In this document: positions 7,203 through 14,507 of the stretch, piece after piece
How positions within the stretch are numbered: the stretch's first letter is position 1
How the letters are laid out: every line of letters begins with the position of its first letter
NCBI GenBank assembly: GCA_937871155.1
Contig: CALMXV010000153.1
Location: forward strand, 1 to 17,509
Origin: an uncultured Taibaiella sp.
GTDB taxonomy: Bacteria; Bacteroidota; Bacteroidia; Chitinophagales; Chitinophagaceae
Reading direction: 5' to 3'
DNA: 17,509 bases
Notes under the pieces: generated by a model
Seen by the model: only the letters and a program-made list of their open reading frames with translations
The model's database searches: none
Told to the model about the DNA's origin: nothing
Program-made: the position numbers and the translations under genes

Positions 7203-7772
7203 TTAGTCGGTAAAAAATCTTCTTTTTGGTTTCGGTTTTTCATCTATTTCTTGAATGGTAGGTATTGTGCTTTCAGAATTTGTACGTTGGTTATTTGAAA
7301 ATAATTTTGATGTGGATATGGGTTCTACTTTTAATCGATTTTTTGCATCCACGGTGATCTTTATAAACCCATTGTCTTGTTGAATAAACAAATCCTTGAT
7401 AGCTTCGAAAAAATCGGATAGTGCAACTGAAGTCATTTTTTCAAGTTGTGTTTTTAAAACTTTAGCATCCCAGTAGCGATTATAAACAGTTTTATTATTT
7501 ACTTTTTTGTATAAAAATTGTTGCAAATGTTCTTTTAATTCATGGAGTGATATAGGAGTTTCGATGATGATACAGCGCTCTAAGTGACAGTTGGGATCTT
7601 CCCATTTTTCATAAATGTTTTCGTCATTTACTTGAAACAACCATGGCGCAACATGCCAAATAGATTCATCTTTAGTGCCGGCAAAAAGATTGATATGGTG
7701 TGGAAACTCTTTTTGTAACAACAGCAACGTGTAAACTTCATTTAAGGCGCTATCGTAACATAAATATCTCAT
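7203..7772 (-). CDS. DUF4123-type T6SS effector chaperone (Tap/TEC-like adaptor)
   Basis: This is a 189-aa protein between vgrG (11-base gap) and the PAAR gene (12-base gap), the standard place for DUF4123 chaperones, which load effectors on VgrG or PAAR. The sequence fits that family: LFAGTKDESIWHVAPWLFQV (29-48) corresponds to the conserved 'aPyLv' region. The helical SLHELKEHLQQFLYKK (75-90) and VYNRYWDAKVL (96-106) correspond to the conserved 'R.yDp.vL' motif, with Asp102. After about residue 150 comes a flexible Ser/Thr/Asn-rich linker and a basic-aromatic tail, KPKPKRRFFTD (179-189). The same PKRRFF tail ends TssK in this locus (see findings). The likely client is the PAAR protein and/or the 642-aa protein. 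The family call rests on remembered motif and context. Confidence 0.8.
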   Translation of the reverse strand: MRYLCYDSALNEVYTLLLLQKEFPHHINLFAGTKDESIWHVAPWLFQVNDENIYEKWEDPNCHLERCIIIETPISLHELKEHLQQFLYKKVNNKTVYNRYWDAKVLKTQLEKMTSVALSDFFEAIKDLFIQQDNGFIKITVDAKNRLKVEPISTSKLFSNNQRTNSESTIPTIQEIDEKPKPKRRFFTD

Positions 7773-7783
7773 TTGCTATCGTT

Positions 7784-9664
7784 TTAATTGATTTTTACAA
7801 TAGCTCCTTGCACAGTAGTCATAGCACCACCTTTCAAAGTAGCATCTACACTACCTTCAATTTTTGCTGAAAGCCCTTTTAGTTCCAATGTAGCATCTGC
7901 CTCTGCTTTAATTTGTGTGCCGTCAATAGCCACTTCATTATTGCCGGTTATTGAAACTTTAGTCCCGGAAATGGTTACATCTTGCTGGGCAGAAATCGAA
8001 ATGTTTTTCTCTGAGCTGATTTCAATGTTTTCTTTTGATTTTATGATAAGTTTTCTATCATCCGTTAAGAACTGAATAGTATGGACTTCTTGGCCGCCTA
8101 CCATCATAGTAAGTAAAATACTTTCTGTATTCTTCAAGTGTAGCGTAGAGAAATCTTGATTATCAGAGCCCGAAAACAAGGCAGTTAGAATATCTTGGTC
8201 TTTACTTTTTTGTAATAGTTTATTGCCGGGTGTATTCCCATCGTGGTCGGAGATTCGTATGGTTCCGGCATCATCATTTATCTCTAGTCGTCTTCCCGAT
8301 CTTGAGCCAAATACTTTGATGTGATTGCCTTCATGTGCTACGCCTGATGGGTTGGCTGTGGTATAAAATGAGCCAATCATTATTGGACGTTCGGCATTAT
8401 TGTCCACAAAGTCAATCATCACTTCCTCATCTATTTCAGGAATAAAGCGCATCCCTCTACCATTTCCGGCATAAGGCACCATCACACTCATCCATGGGGT
8501 AGTTTCTGAATCTTGCATCCAAGGAAATCTTACCTTGATACGATCCAGCCCATCTGCATCTACATTATCTACTACAGTGGCTTGCTGTGCAGAACAGATT
8601 GGATACACCAACGGATTGGTATAAGGAGGTACTTGTGCATCTGCCGGAATAGCCGAAAAATAATTTTCGTAGTGATTGATGGTGGTAATGCTGTGATGAA
8701 TTCTGATGATAATGTATTCTCCTTCACTATTCCCTTCCTGGTCAGTAATTCGTATTTTCTTGCCTATTTTCACTAAAGGGTTTCTTGATCTACCTTCTAA
8801 TAAAACAGTGGATGCTGCTGCTGCTTGTTGTAATAAGGTATTAATGCTTCGAAGTATATCCGCAGTGGGTGCAGTAGCAATTCTTCTACCTCGGTGAGTG
8901 CTGGCAAATGCCGCATCGGCACCGGATAAGCTTGCGTCTGTCATGCCAGAAGTGCTTGATGCAGACGGTGTGTTTTGAAGTATTTCACCACTATATTGGT
9001 CATAACCTACTCCGGGTACTATCGCCTTTCTTATGGCGGCATTAATTTGTATGTTTTGAATGTCGGTTCCGTTCTGTAGCTCAACAGGCTCATCGCTGGG
9101 TGCTTCTACTACGAGCCTTTCACCATCATAAAACATCCACTCACCATAACGAGTAGCCAACATTTTATAAAAGGCAAAGGTGGTGGTGTTGTATTGAACA
9201 TGATAAAATAGCTGGCTGGTATTGGTAGGTGAGAGTCTTAATTCAGTGCCTTGACCATTATTCAGTCCATTGAAAATATCTGTTAGTGTTTTGTGATAAA
9301 AAGAATTACAATCTTCGGATTCGTCCAACTTTGCAAACAAGCCCGCTCCAATGATTTGGTAATTTGCTGCCATTTCAGGCTCTGCTTGGTTGATGCAGTT
9401 GATAGAGGTAATAAATCCTTTGAAGGTAAACTGGTCGCCAACAGTTATGGTAACATCTTTCCCTAAGTTATTTCGATAGAAATCAACATGAGTAGAAAAA
9501 GTAGCATTCTGAATATCGGTATGCCAAACAAAAGAAAAGCTACAAGTGTCAACCAATTGCTGACTGATACTTAGATTGGTAAAGTTGACAAAAGTCATTT
9601 CATCAGACCCATCAATGCTTATACTTGTTTCTAGTAGTTCAAACTCTCCGCTTTCCGGTGGCAT
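7784..9664 (-). CDS. tssI: TssI/VgrG, T6SS spike protein
   Basis: This is a 626-aa VgrG. Residues 1 to about 350 are the gp27-like base, with LFYHVQYNTTTFAFYKMLA (152-170) and the RYGEWMFYDGERL segment (172-184). Residues 360-432 are the gp5-like OB domain, with GLDRIKVRFPW (372-382), MSVMVPYAGNGRG (392-404), IPEIDEEVMIDF (408-419) and PIMIGSFY (427-434). Residues about 530-626 are the repetitive beta-helix needle (IEISSEKNISISAQQDVTISG and following), ending in GAIVKIN without any extra effector domain. A trimer caps the Hcp tube and carries the PAAR tip. The ATG at 9662-9664 lies 77 bases after the second hcp; that gap holds a candidate attenuator. Cargo must therefore be attached non-covalently, in keeping with the DUF4123 and PAAR genes downstream. 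Confidence 0.95.
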   Translation of the reverse strand: MPPESGEFELLETSISIDGSDEMTFVNFTNLSISQQLVDTCSFSFVWHTDIQNATFSTHVDFYRNNLGKDVTITVGDQFTFKGFITSINCINQAEPEMAANYQIIGAGLFAKLDESEDCNSFYHKTLTDIFNGLNNGQGTELRLSPTNTSQLFYHVQYNTTTFAFYKMLATRYGEWMFYDGERLVVEAPSDEPVELQNGTDIQNIQINAAIRKAIVPGVGYDQYSGEILQNTPSASSTSGMTDASLSGADAAFASTHRGRRIATAPTADILRSINTLLQQAAAASTVLLEGRSRNPLVKIGKKIRITDQEGNSEGEYIIIRIHHSITTINHYENYFSAIPADAQVPPYTNPLVYPICSAQQATVVDNVDADGLDRIKVRFPWMQDSETTPWMSVMVPYAGNGRGMRFIPEIDEEVMIDFVDNNAERPIMIGSFYTTANPSGVAHEGNHIKVFGSRSGRRLEINDDAGTIRISDHDGNTPGNKLLQKSKDQDILTALFSGSDNQDFSTLHLKNTESILLTMMVGGQEVHTIQFLTDDRKLIIKSKENIEISSEKNISISAQQDVTISGTKVSITGNNEVAIDGTQIKAEADATLELKGLSAKIEGSVDATLKGGAMTTVQGAIVKIN

Positions 9665-9700
9665 ATCAATAACTGATTTTATTGGATAAATAATTTTAAA

Positions 9701-9735
9701 AAAGACTTTACGGAGTCTTTACTTTTTAGAAGACT
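9701..9735 (-). terminator. Candidate intrinsic terminator/attenuator between hcp and vgrG
   Basis: On the minus strand, AAAGACT (9720-9714), loop CCGTAA, and AGTCTTT (9707-9701) form a perfect 7-bp hairpin, followed at once by more T residues, giving a TTTTTT run. Just upstream, AGTCTT (9735-9730) could instead pair with the AAGACT part of the first arm, an alternative 6-bp hairpin that excludes the terminator. Placed after the two tube genes, it would let Hcp be made in excess over VgrG. The stem is short and AT-rich, so the strength is uncertain. Confidence 0.5.
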
Positions 9736-9741
9736 TAAAGA

Positions 9742-10128
9742 TTATACCCATTCATTGGTATGTGTACCGTTGCCCATGCTTATTTCTTTAGCAGAAATTG
9801 CAAACGAAACATTCAATGGGTTAGAGCTAGTAGAAGTAAATCCTTCTTGGAAGTTGATCAGATATCCTTCTTTAAATTTTAGCTCTTTCAACGTGGCATC
9901 GCTATCACGTTTGATAAATACTATACTGCCATCTTTCCTTTCGAAGTTGTTGCACATCCATTCAAAAAGATCGGTTTCATTGGTGCCTTCTACTTCTACA
10001 AATATTTTACCTCCACGAGTAATAGACGAAGGACGACCGGTAGGATCCGTTTCTTGCATTAAACTATAGCTACAAGAAAGGACGTTGTATTCTTTACCGG
10101 CTACTTTTAATTTGGCTTTGAAGCTCAT
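9742..10128 (-). CDS. tssD: Hcp/TssD tube protein, second copy
   Basis: This 128-aa protein is a typical Bacteroidota TssD: MSFKAKLKVAGKEYNVLSCS start, QETDPTGRPSS (25-35), RGGKI (38-42), TDLFEWMCNNFERKDGS (52-68), IKRDSDATLKELKF (72-85), FQEGFTSTS, then ISAKEI and a THTNEWV end. It forms hexameric rings that stack into the inner tube and can hold small effectors in the lumen. It differs from the copy just upstream at 12 of 128 positions (about 91% identity): 22, 43, 45, 50, 51, 69, 91, 102, 107, 108, 110 and 117. It lies 92 bases after that copy and 77 bases before vgrG. Confidence 0.95.
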   Translation of the reverse strand: MSFKAKLKVAGKEYNVLSCSYSLMQETDPTGRPSSITRGGKIFVEVEGTNETDLFEWMCNNFERKDGSIVFIKRDSDATLKELKFKEGYLINFQEGFTSTSSNPLNVSFAISAKEISMGNGTHTNEWV

Positions 10129-10220
10129 GATTGAAATTATTTAAATGGTTTAAATCAAAGAATGAAAATACTATTTCAAGAATAGAATTGGAATAAATGC
10201 CCAATAAACATCACATGATT

Positions 10221-10607
10221 TTATACCCATTCGTTGGTATGAGTACCATTGCCCATGGTAATTTCTTTAGCTGAAATAGTGAATGTTTGGTTGAGCGGAT
10301 TTTCACTTGTAGAAGTAAAACCTTCTTGGAAATTTACCAGATACCCTTCTTTAAACTTTAGTTCTTTTAATGTAGCGTCGCTGTCACGTTTAATGAAAAC
10401 AACACTGCCATCTTTTCTTTCAAAATTGTTACACATCCATTCGAAAAGATCAGTATCTCCGGTGCCTTCTACTTGAACATGAATTTTACCACCTCTGGTG
10501 ATAGACGAAGGACGACCGGTAGGATCCGTTTCTTGCATTAAGTCATAACTACATGAAAGTACATTATACTCTTTACCTGCAACTTTTAATTTGGCTTTGA
10601 AGCTCAT
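10221..10607 (-). CDS. tssD: Hcp/TssD tube protein, first copy
   Basis: A 128-aa TssD, 116 of 128 residues identical to the next gene, with the same QETDPTGRPSS, RGGKI, FEWMCNNFERKDGS and ISAKEI motifs. It is the first gene of the leftward operon, downstream of the divergent intergenic region and a good -7 promoter match. High expression is therefore expected, as needed for a tube made of very many subunits. Variable positions are 22 (Asp here, Ser in the other copy), 43 and 45 (His and Gln, versus Phe and Glu), 50-51, 102 and 107-110. These changes include charge changes and may alter ring surface or lumen. No extension is present. Confidence 0.95.
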   Translation of the reverse strand: MSFKAKLKVAGKEYNVLSCSYDLMQETDPTGRPSSITRGGKIHVQVEGTGDTDLFEWMCNNFERKDGSVVFIKRDSDATLKELKFKEGYLVNFQEGFTSTSENPLNQTFTISAKEITMGNGTHTNEWV

Positions 10608-10653
10608 GATGTTTAAATTTTAAATGATGAAAAATAACTTTATTTGATGATAA

Positions 10654-10661
10654 CAAAAGTA
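10654..10661 (-). promoter_or_regulatory. Candidate -7 box of the hcp promoter
   Basis: The minus strand reads TACTTTTG, a full match to the Bacteroidota -7 consensus TAnnTTTG. It lies 46 bases upstream of the hcp ATG, giving an expected leader of about 40 bases. No TTTG lies at the usual distance upstream. The nearest TTG is 29 bases away, so the -33 element is poor or replaced by an activator site. Confidence 0.45.
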
Positions 10662-10678
10662 GGATGACCCTTTACTTT

Positions 10679-10722
10679 TAAGGTAAGTAACAACCCTTAT
10701 TATTCTACGTAATTTTACCTTA
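10679..10722. repeat. 8-bp inverted repeat TAAGGTAA / TTACCTTA, candidate operator
   Basis: TAAGGTAA at 10679-10686 and TTACCTTA at 10715-10722 are perfect reverse complements, separated by 28 bases, just upstream of the leftward -7 box where a regulator would act. AT-rich DNA gives such repeats by chance, so function is only suggested. Confidence 0.3.
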
Positions 10723-10742
10723 TTATTTCTAAACCTTGTTTC

Positions 10743-10750
10743 TAAATTTG
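10743..10750 (+). promoter_or_regulatory. Candidate -7 box of the tssG operon
   Basis: The plus strand reads TAAATTTG, matching TAnnTTTG. It would give a long leader of about 135 bases before tssG. There is no good TTTG at the right distance upstream, so this is weak. A second arrangement, TTTG at 10747-10750 with TAGTTCTG at 10767-10774, has one -7 mismatch and a short spacer. Confidence 0.25.
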
Positions 10751-10892
10751 TATTGTTGCTATTGGATAGTTCTGTATAGAAATTTGCTTAGCAACTTGTA
10801 ATTATTCCATTTTTAATTATTTTTATAAACCTAATAAACTTTAAAAATTTAGGCTTAGTAAATATAATAAAATCTTTAAAATCATTCAAAAA

Positions 10893-11786
10893 TTGCTTCA
10901 CTTTAATCAACACGAAAAAAACATTGCACTTAAGTTAAGGGCAGAAGTTGTAGTGGCAGCTTTAATAGAAAAAGATGTGCCTTTTGATTCAATTCGCTAT
11001 GAAACAAAGGGCTCTTTTAAGAAAAACTATAGTAATGATATTGAAAAAATAGAAGTGCAGAGTTCTTCCAATGTACTATTTTCTGTTAATAGGGACGGAC
11101 TCTATGATCGGTTACCGGAAGGGTTGTTTCATCAGACAAGAATGCAGAAGAACAGTACCCTTACCGATATGGTGGCGGAACATAAACGCTATAAAGCAGA
11201 AGAGAAATCTGCTAGAAAGTTTTTTCGTCCTATCGAGCAAGAATTTTTTCGATATAGTGTATTGATAGAGCAAGAAGAAAGAAGACTGACCAATAATCTA
11301 TTTGATGCAACCATGTTACAGTTGTTTCAAGAGTTTTGGATGATTGATTCAGAGTTGCCTAAAGAGCCTTCAATGATGTTGATTCGATTGATGCCATGGG
11401 TAGCTACCATTAAAGGGAATCCTGAATTGACACAGAAAGCACTATCATTAATCTTAAACAAACCTGTAGATTTTGAAGAAAAACTTATTCAACATAAAAT
11501 AGAAACGAAACAAGCTTCTATACTTGGCAATAACGCCTTGGGTATGGATAGTGTATTAGGACAAGATGTAACCATCTCCGTATGGAATTGGGTGTTTAAA
11601 ATAAAGGGTATTCCAGTTGATGACATGTATGTCTATACTTCGCAAAAACCTTATGCACAACTATTGAAAAAATTTGAAGAGATCTTTATCCCGTTAGAAG
11701 TAGATGTATTATATGATTATGAAGTATCCTCTACAGCACCCTCTAAAAACACTTGTTCTGTTTTAGGTTATAGTTTTACAATTTAA
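10893..11786 (+). CDS. tssG: TssG, T6SS baseplate subunit (Bacteroidota form), non-ATG start
   Basis: This 297-aa protein resembles Bacteroidota TssG. It has an N-terminal AEVVVAALIEKDVPFDSI region followed by ETKGSFKKNYSNDI (37-50), LPEGLFHQ (74-81, like the PxGLF motif of TssG), a helical EE-rich stretch RPIEQEFFRYSVLIEQEERR (112-131), and ALGMDSVLGQDV (215-226, the LG..a.lG motif). TssG joins TssF, TssE and TssK in the baseplate wedge; TssF and TssE are in the same operon here. The start is unusual: the first Met is residue 84, and the frame opens only after a stop at 10842. The best start is TTG at 10893; ATT at 10884 is an alternative. Gap to tssN is 21 bases. I am confident of a T6SS baseplate protein and moderately sure of TssG. 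Confidence 0.78.
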   Translation: MLHFNQHEKNIALKLRAEVVVAALIEKDVPFDSIRYETKGSFKKNYSNDIEKIEVQSSSNVLFSVNRDGLYDRLPEGLFHQTRMQKNSTLTDMVAEHKRYKAEEKSARKFFRPIEQEFFRYSVLIEQEERRLTNNLFDATMLQLFQEFWMIDSELPKEPSMMLIRLMPWVATIKGNPELTQKALSLILNKPVDFEEKLIQHKIETKQASILGNNALGMDSVLGQDVTISVWNWVFKIKGIPVDDMYVYTSQKPYAQLLKKFEEIFIPLEVDVLYDYEVSSTAPSKNTCSVLGYSFTI

Positions 11787-11807
11787 AAATTAAGATGCAA
11801 CAGTAAA

Positions 11808-12650
11808 ATGGCACTGAAACTGTTTTTGACATATATCGGATTATTTTTTGTAGGCGCTACGGCAATATTTACCATTGCCAAAACATTAGTGCTAAATTTT
11901 AATGTAAAGAAAACGGTGATTTATGGATTGCTTTCTTCTAGCATTACTTCATTAGTGGCTTTTGGTACCACATTTATTACGGAACATCCCTTTGCTCTTT
12001 ATTGGATTTTTTCAGCATTGTTTTTCCTATTCGGTTGCTTGCATTATTGGATTTCACATCGTCGATTTTTTCAAACTAAGAAATTTTCTATTAAAGTTAA
12101 CTCCGGTGAACTACTGTATAGCTTGTCGGTAATATTGGTTACGATAGTTGCCTTATCATCGATGTTATATTTTTTTAAGGATAAACAATTCATGTTTTTC
12201 CCTGTACTCATGAGTGCCCTACTGTTTTTAGTTCCCTATTTTTTCTTCAATATGTTTCGTGCTTTATATGGTATTCCTCAAGCTCATTTTGCTACATGGC
12301 AATATCCATCGAAACCTATTGATTTACCTGACGAATCTTCTGATGAACGGTTGTTAGTTATAGGATTTGAGATTTCTAAAAAACCAACCGATGTTAAAAC
12401 TTATTTTAGAGCAAAGGCGCCAGAGAAAATGGCATTAGGAGATCTATACTATCATTTTTTAAATGATTATAACGAACTTCAAAGTGAAACTCCTATTCAA
12501 TATCAAACAGCAGACGCTGAAATGCAAGAATGGTGGTTCAGGTTAAAACCAAAATGGTATCAACGAAATAAAGTACTAGACCCACAAATGACGTTTATAG
12601 AAAATGGCATCAAAGAAAACTCTGTCATTATTTGCGAACGATTAGGATAA
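11808..12650 (+). CDS. tssN: TssN, subtype-iii T6SS inner-membrane protein
   Basis: This 280-aa protein has five predicted transmembrane segments, at about 5-28, 36-57, 62-81, 102-123 and 128-150. A soluble C-terminal half (about 155-280) follows. This architecture and its place next to tssK fit TssN, one of the proteins that replace TssJLM in Bacteroidota systems. The C-terminal domain looks like a ubiquitin-like (beta-grasp) fold: strand LLVIGFEI (182-189), helix MALGDLYYHFLNDYNEL (208-224), then MTFIENGIKENSVIICERLG (261-280), much like the end of ubiquitin. With five helices, the two ends lie on opposite sides of the membrane; I would put the C-terminal domain in the cytoplasm facing the baseplate. 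Start ATG is clear; tssK follows after 19 bases. Confidence 0.82.
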   Translation: MALKLFLTYIGLFFVGATAIFTIAKTLVLNFNVKKTVIYGLLSSSITSLVAFGTTFITEHPFALYWIFSALFFLFGCLHYWISHRRFFQTKKFSIKVNSGELLYSLSVILVTIVALSSMLYFFKDKQFMFFPVLMSALLFLVPYFFFNMFRALYGIPQAHFATWQYPSKPIDLPDESSDERLLVIGFEISKKPTDVKTYFRAKAPEKMALGDLYYHFLNDYNELQSETPIQYQTADAEMQEWWFRLKPKWYQRNKVLDPQMTFIENGIKENSVIICERLG

Positions 12651-12669
12651 AACATATAAAGAACGCCTC

Positions 12670-13845
12670 ATGAAAGACCAACTAAAATATTATCCTATCA
12701 ATTGGATGGATGGTATGAAGATTAATAAAGACCACTTCATAGCTCAAGATAATGCCTGGTGCAATTCATTAGCAGATAACGCAGCGCTAAATCTATCTCC
12801 TATCCGATATGGATTGTTGCCTGCATCATCTGCCGGCGAAGATAATTTTTCTGTAAACATAGCGGTAGATAATCAAGGCACTTTGCGTGCTACTGTACGC
12901 GCCTGCCAAGCTATTACATCCGGCGGTGTTCGTATTAGCTTGCCTTTGCCGTCTTCCAACTCAACTGACGGGCTTCCGGCTACTACCTTTGAATTTAAAG
13001 CTACAGGAGGCGAGTCTATTTATTGGGTTTTTCTTATCGTTAATCCATTTGAAAAAATACCAGGGGGCAGCCCCGATATAAGCGAAGACCCTCCGCGCTA
13101 TCCTTATGTTTTCCCTTCCTATCAAATACAAGTGATCAGCGGGAGTCAGTATCTCCAATATGCACACCAGCCCTATGCATTACCCATAGGCAAAGTAAAG
13201 GTCAACGGTAATGATATAAGAGTAGAAGAAGATTATATTCCTCCTACTTATTGTATCAATGCCCATCCAGATTTGCTAGCCTTACATGGCGAGCTCGACC
13301 AATACTTTAGTACACTTGAGCTTCGAAGCACACAAATCGTTCAGAAAATATTTAAAAAAAGCCAGCAAAATGAATTGTCTGAGTTGGTGAATTTTTTGTG
13401 CGATCGTATAATGTTGTACATCGGACAGATTATTACAGAATTTAGATGGATATCCGCTTATGAAACACCTGCTAAATTATTTGCTTCAATAGCCGGGCTT
13501 TCTCGAGTGATGAAAAATACCATTGACCTAAGAATAGGCTCAGGCAAAGAAGAACTGATGAATTACTTAAGTGAATGGTGTGAACTAAACCAAGGTGAAT
13601 TGGAATCGCTTTTTGCCTCTGTAGCAGCTATGCGATATGATAATAACGATATCAACAATAATATCAACGACACGGTACGATTTGTAAAAGTTATCGGTAA
13701 ACTCTTTGATACGTTAGCTGGTTTAGAATTTATAGGAAAACGAAGAGAGAGTGGCATATTTGTAAAAGAAGAACCCAGATATAGTGACCCACAAAATACC
13801 TCTTCAGAACAAGCGAAACCTAAAAGACGATTTTTTGGAAGTTAA
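12670..13845 (+). CDS. tssK: TssK, baseplate protein linking to the membrane complex
   Basis: A 391-aa protein recognised as TssK from its N-terminal INWMDGMKINKDHFIAQDN (10-28), the 'W.eGM....HF..qd' start of the family. A shell domain follows with YWVFLIVNPFEK (118-129), YALPIGKVKV (169-178) and DYIPPTYCINAHPDLLALH (188-206). A helical middle domain (about 205-320) comes next, then a C-terminal part. TssK trimers sit on the TssEFG wedges and connect them to the membrane complex, here presumably TssN/O/P. The last residues are a linker, SDPQNTSSEQA, then KPKRRFFGS (383-391); the PKRRFF is shared with the DUF4123 chaperone tail. The gap to tssO is 34 bases. Confidence 0.9.
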   Translation: MKDQLKYYPINWMDGMKINKDHFIAQDNAWCNSLADNAALNLSPIRYGLLPASSAGEDNFSVNIAVDNQGTLRATVRACQAITSGGVRISLPLPSSNSTDGLPATTFEFKATGGESIYWVFLIVNPFEKIPGGSPDISEDPPRYPYVFPSYQIQVISGSQYLQYAHQPYALPIGKVKVNGNDIRVEEDYIPPTYCINAHPDLLALHGELDQYFSTLELRSTQIVQKIFKKSQQNELSELVNFLCDRIMLYIGQIITEFRWISAYETPAKLFASIAGLSRVMKNTIDLRIGSGKEELMNYLSEWCELNQGELESLFASVAAMRYDNNDINNNINDTVRFVKVIGKLFDTLAGLEFIGKRRESGIFVKEEPRYSDPQNTSSEQAKPKRRFFGS

Positions 13846-13879
13846 TTTTTTTTGAATCTTATAATAATCATTTTCAGTA

Positions 13880-14395
13880 ATGAAACCTCAGAATACACAA
13901 GAACGAAAGCAAGCCTTCTTCACCTTCTTGGGCTATTATGCCCTGACTACCCTCCTACTTTTAGGTGCTGTATTTTTTGGAATGCGTGTGCCTACTGCTC
14001 AAAACAATAAACTACAAACTCAGGTAGAACAATTTGAACTAGAAAATAATTTTGCAATTTCATTTAGCAATCATAGCAATGAGGTGAAGAATATGTTGGA
14101 CACAATAAATAAGCCTGGAGTGCAAGCAGAATTATTGGATGGGAAAATATCTGAGAATCTGAAGACGATGAACAACATGATCAACGACTCTACCAATTCA
14201 AAGAAAATGTATCAGGACATGGTACAAGGATTAGCAGACTTGCAGCTAGCAAAAAAACAACTTCGTGATGCCAGTGGTAAGGATGTAAACATGAGTGATT
14301 ATATGAAACAAATTGAATCATTGAAAAGTGATTTGAACCAAGCAAGGTCAGAAGCTAATACTCTAAGATTGCAACTTATGGCTACACAACGATAA
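13880..14395 (+). CDS. tssO: TssO, subtype-iii T6SS single-pass membrane protein
   Basis: A 171-aa protein with a short cytoplasmic N-terminus (MKPQNTQERK), one transmembrane helix at about 12-36 (FFTFLGYYALTTLLLLGAVF), and a long hydrophilic, helical region (40-171). Heptad-like runs, notably LQLAKKQLRD and QIESLKSDLNQARSEA, indicate a coiled coil in the periplasm. This matches TssO of Bacteroidota T6SS by size, topology and place between tssK and tssP. It probably forms part of the trans-envelope complex. No enzyme motif is seen. A gap of 112 bases before tssP is the longest in this operon. Confidence 0.82.
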   Translation: MKPQNTQERKQAFFTFLGYYALTTLLLLGAVFFGMRVPTAQNNKLQTQVEQFELENNFAISFSNHSNEVKNMLDTINKPGVQAELLDGKISENLKTMNNMINDSTNSKKMYQDMVQGLADLQLAKKQLRDASGKDVNMSDYMKQIESLKSDLNQARSEANTLRLQLMATQR

Positions 14396-14507
14396 ATACA
14401 TAACTTACTCAATATACTTGACAAATCTTTTTACATAACTAAAGCTTTACGCTCCACAATAATCAACTATTAAAACTCATTTTGAGTGCAAGAAATTACC
14501 ATTTCGA

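Larger units (their letters stand above)
10608..10892. promoter_or_regulatory. Divergent intergenic region between the tube/spike operon and the baseplate operon
   Basis: This is a 285-base, very AT-rich region with no credible gene, lying between two operons transcribed outward. It must hold promoters for both. It contains a -7 match for the leftward operon, a -7-like TAAATTTG for the rightward one, an 8-bp inverted repeat, and two copies of CCTTATTATT (from 10695 and from 10718) spaced 23 bases apart, about two helical turns. Confidence 0.7.

Noticed and set aside
10163..10178. Hairpin TGAAA/TTTCA between the two hcp genes as terminator
   Set aside because: Only a 5-bp AT-rich stem without a following T run on the minus strand; likely chance.
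13809..13845. PKRRFF tail as a nuclear localisation signal
   Set aside because: It occurs on a bacterial baseplate protein and a cytoplasmic chaperone; a docking motif is the simpler reading.
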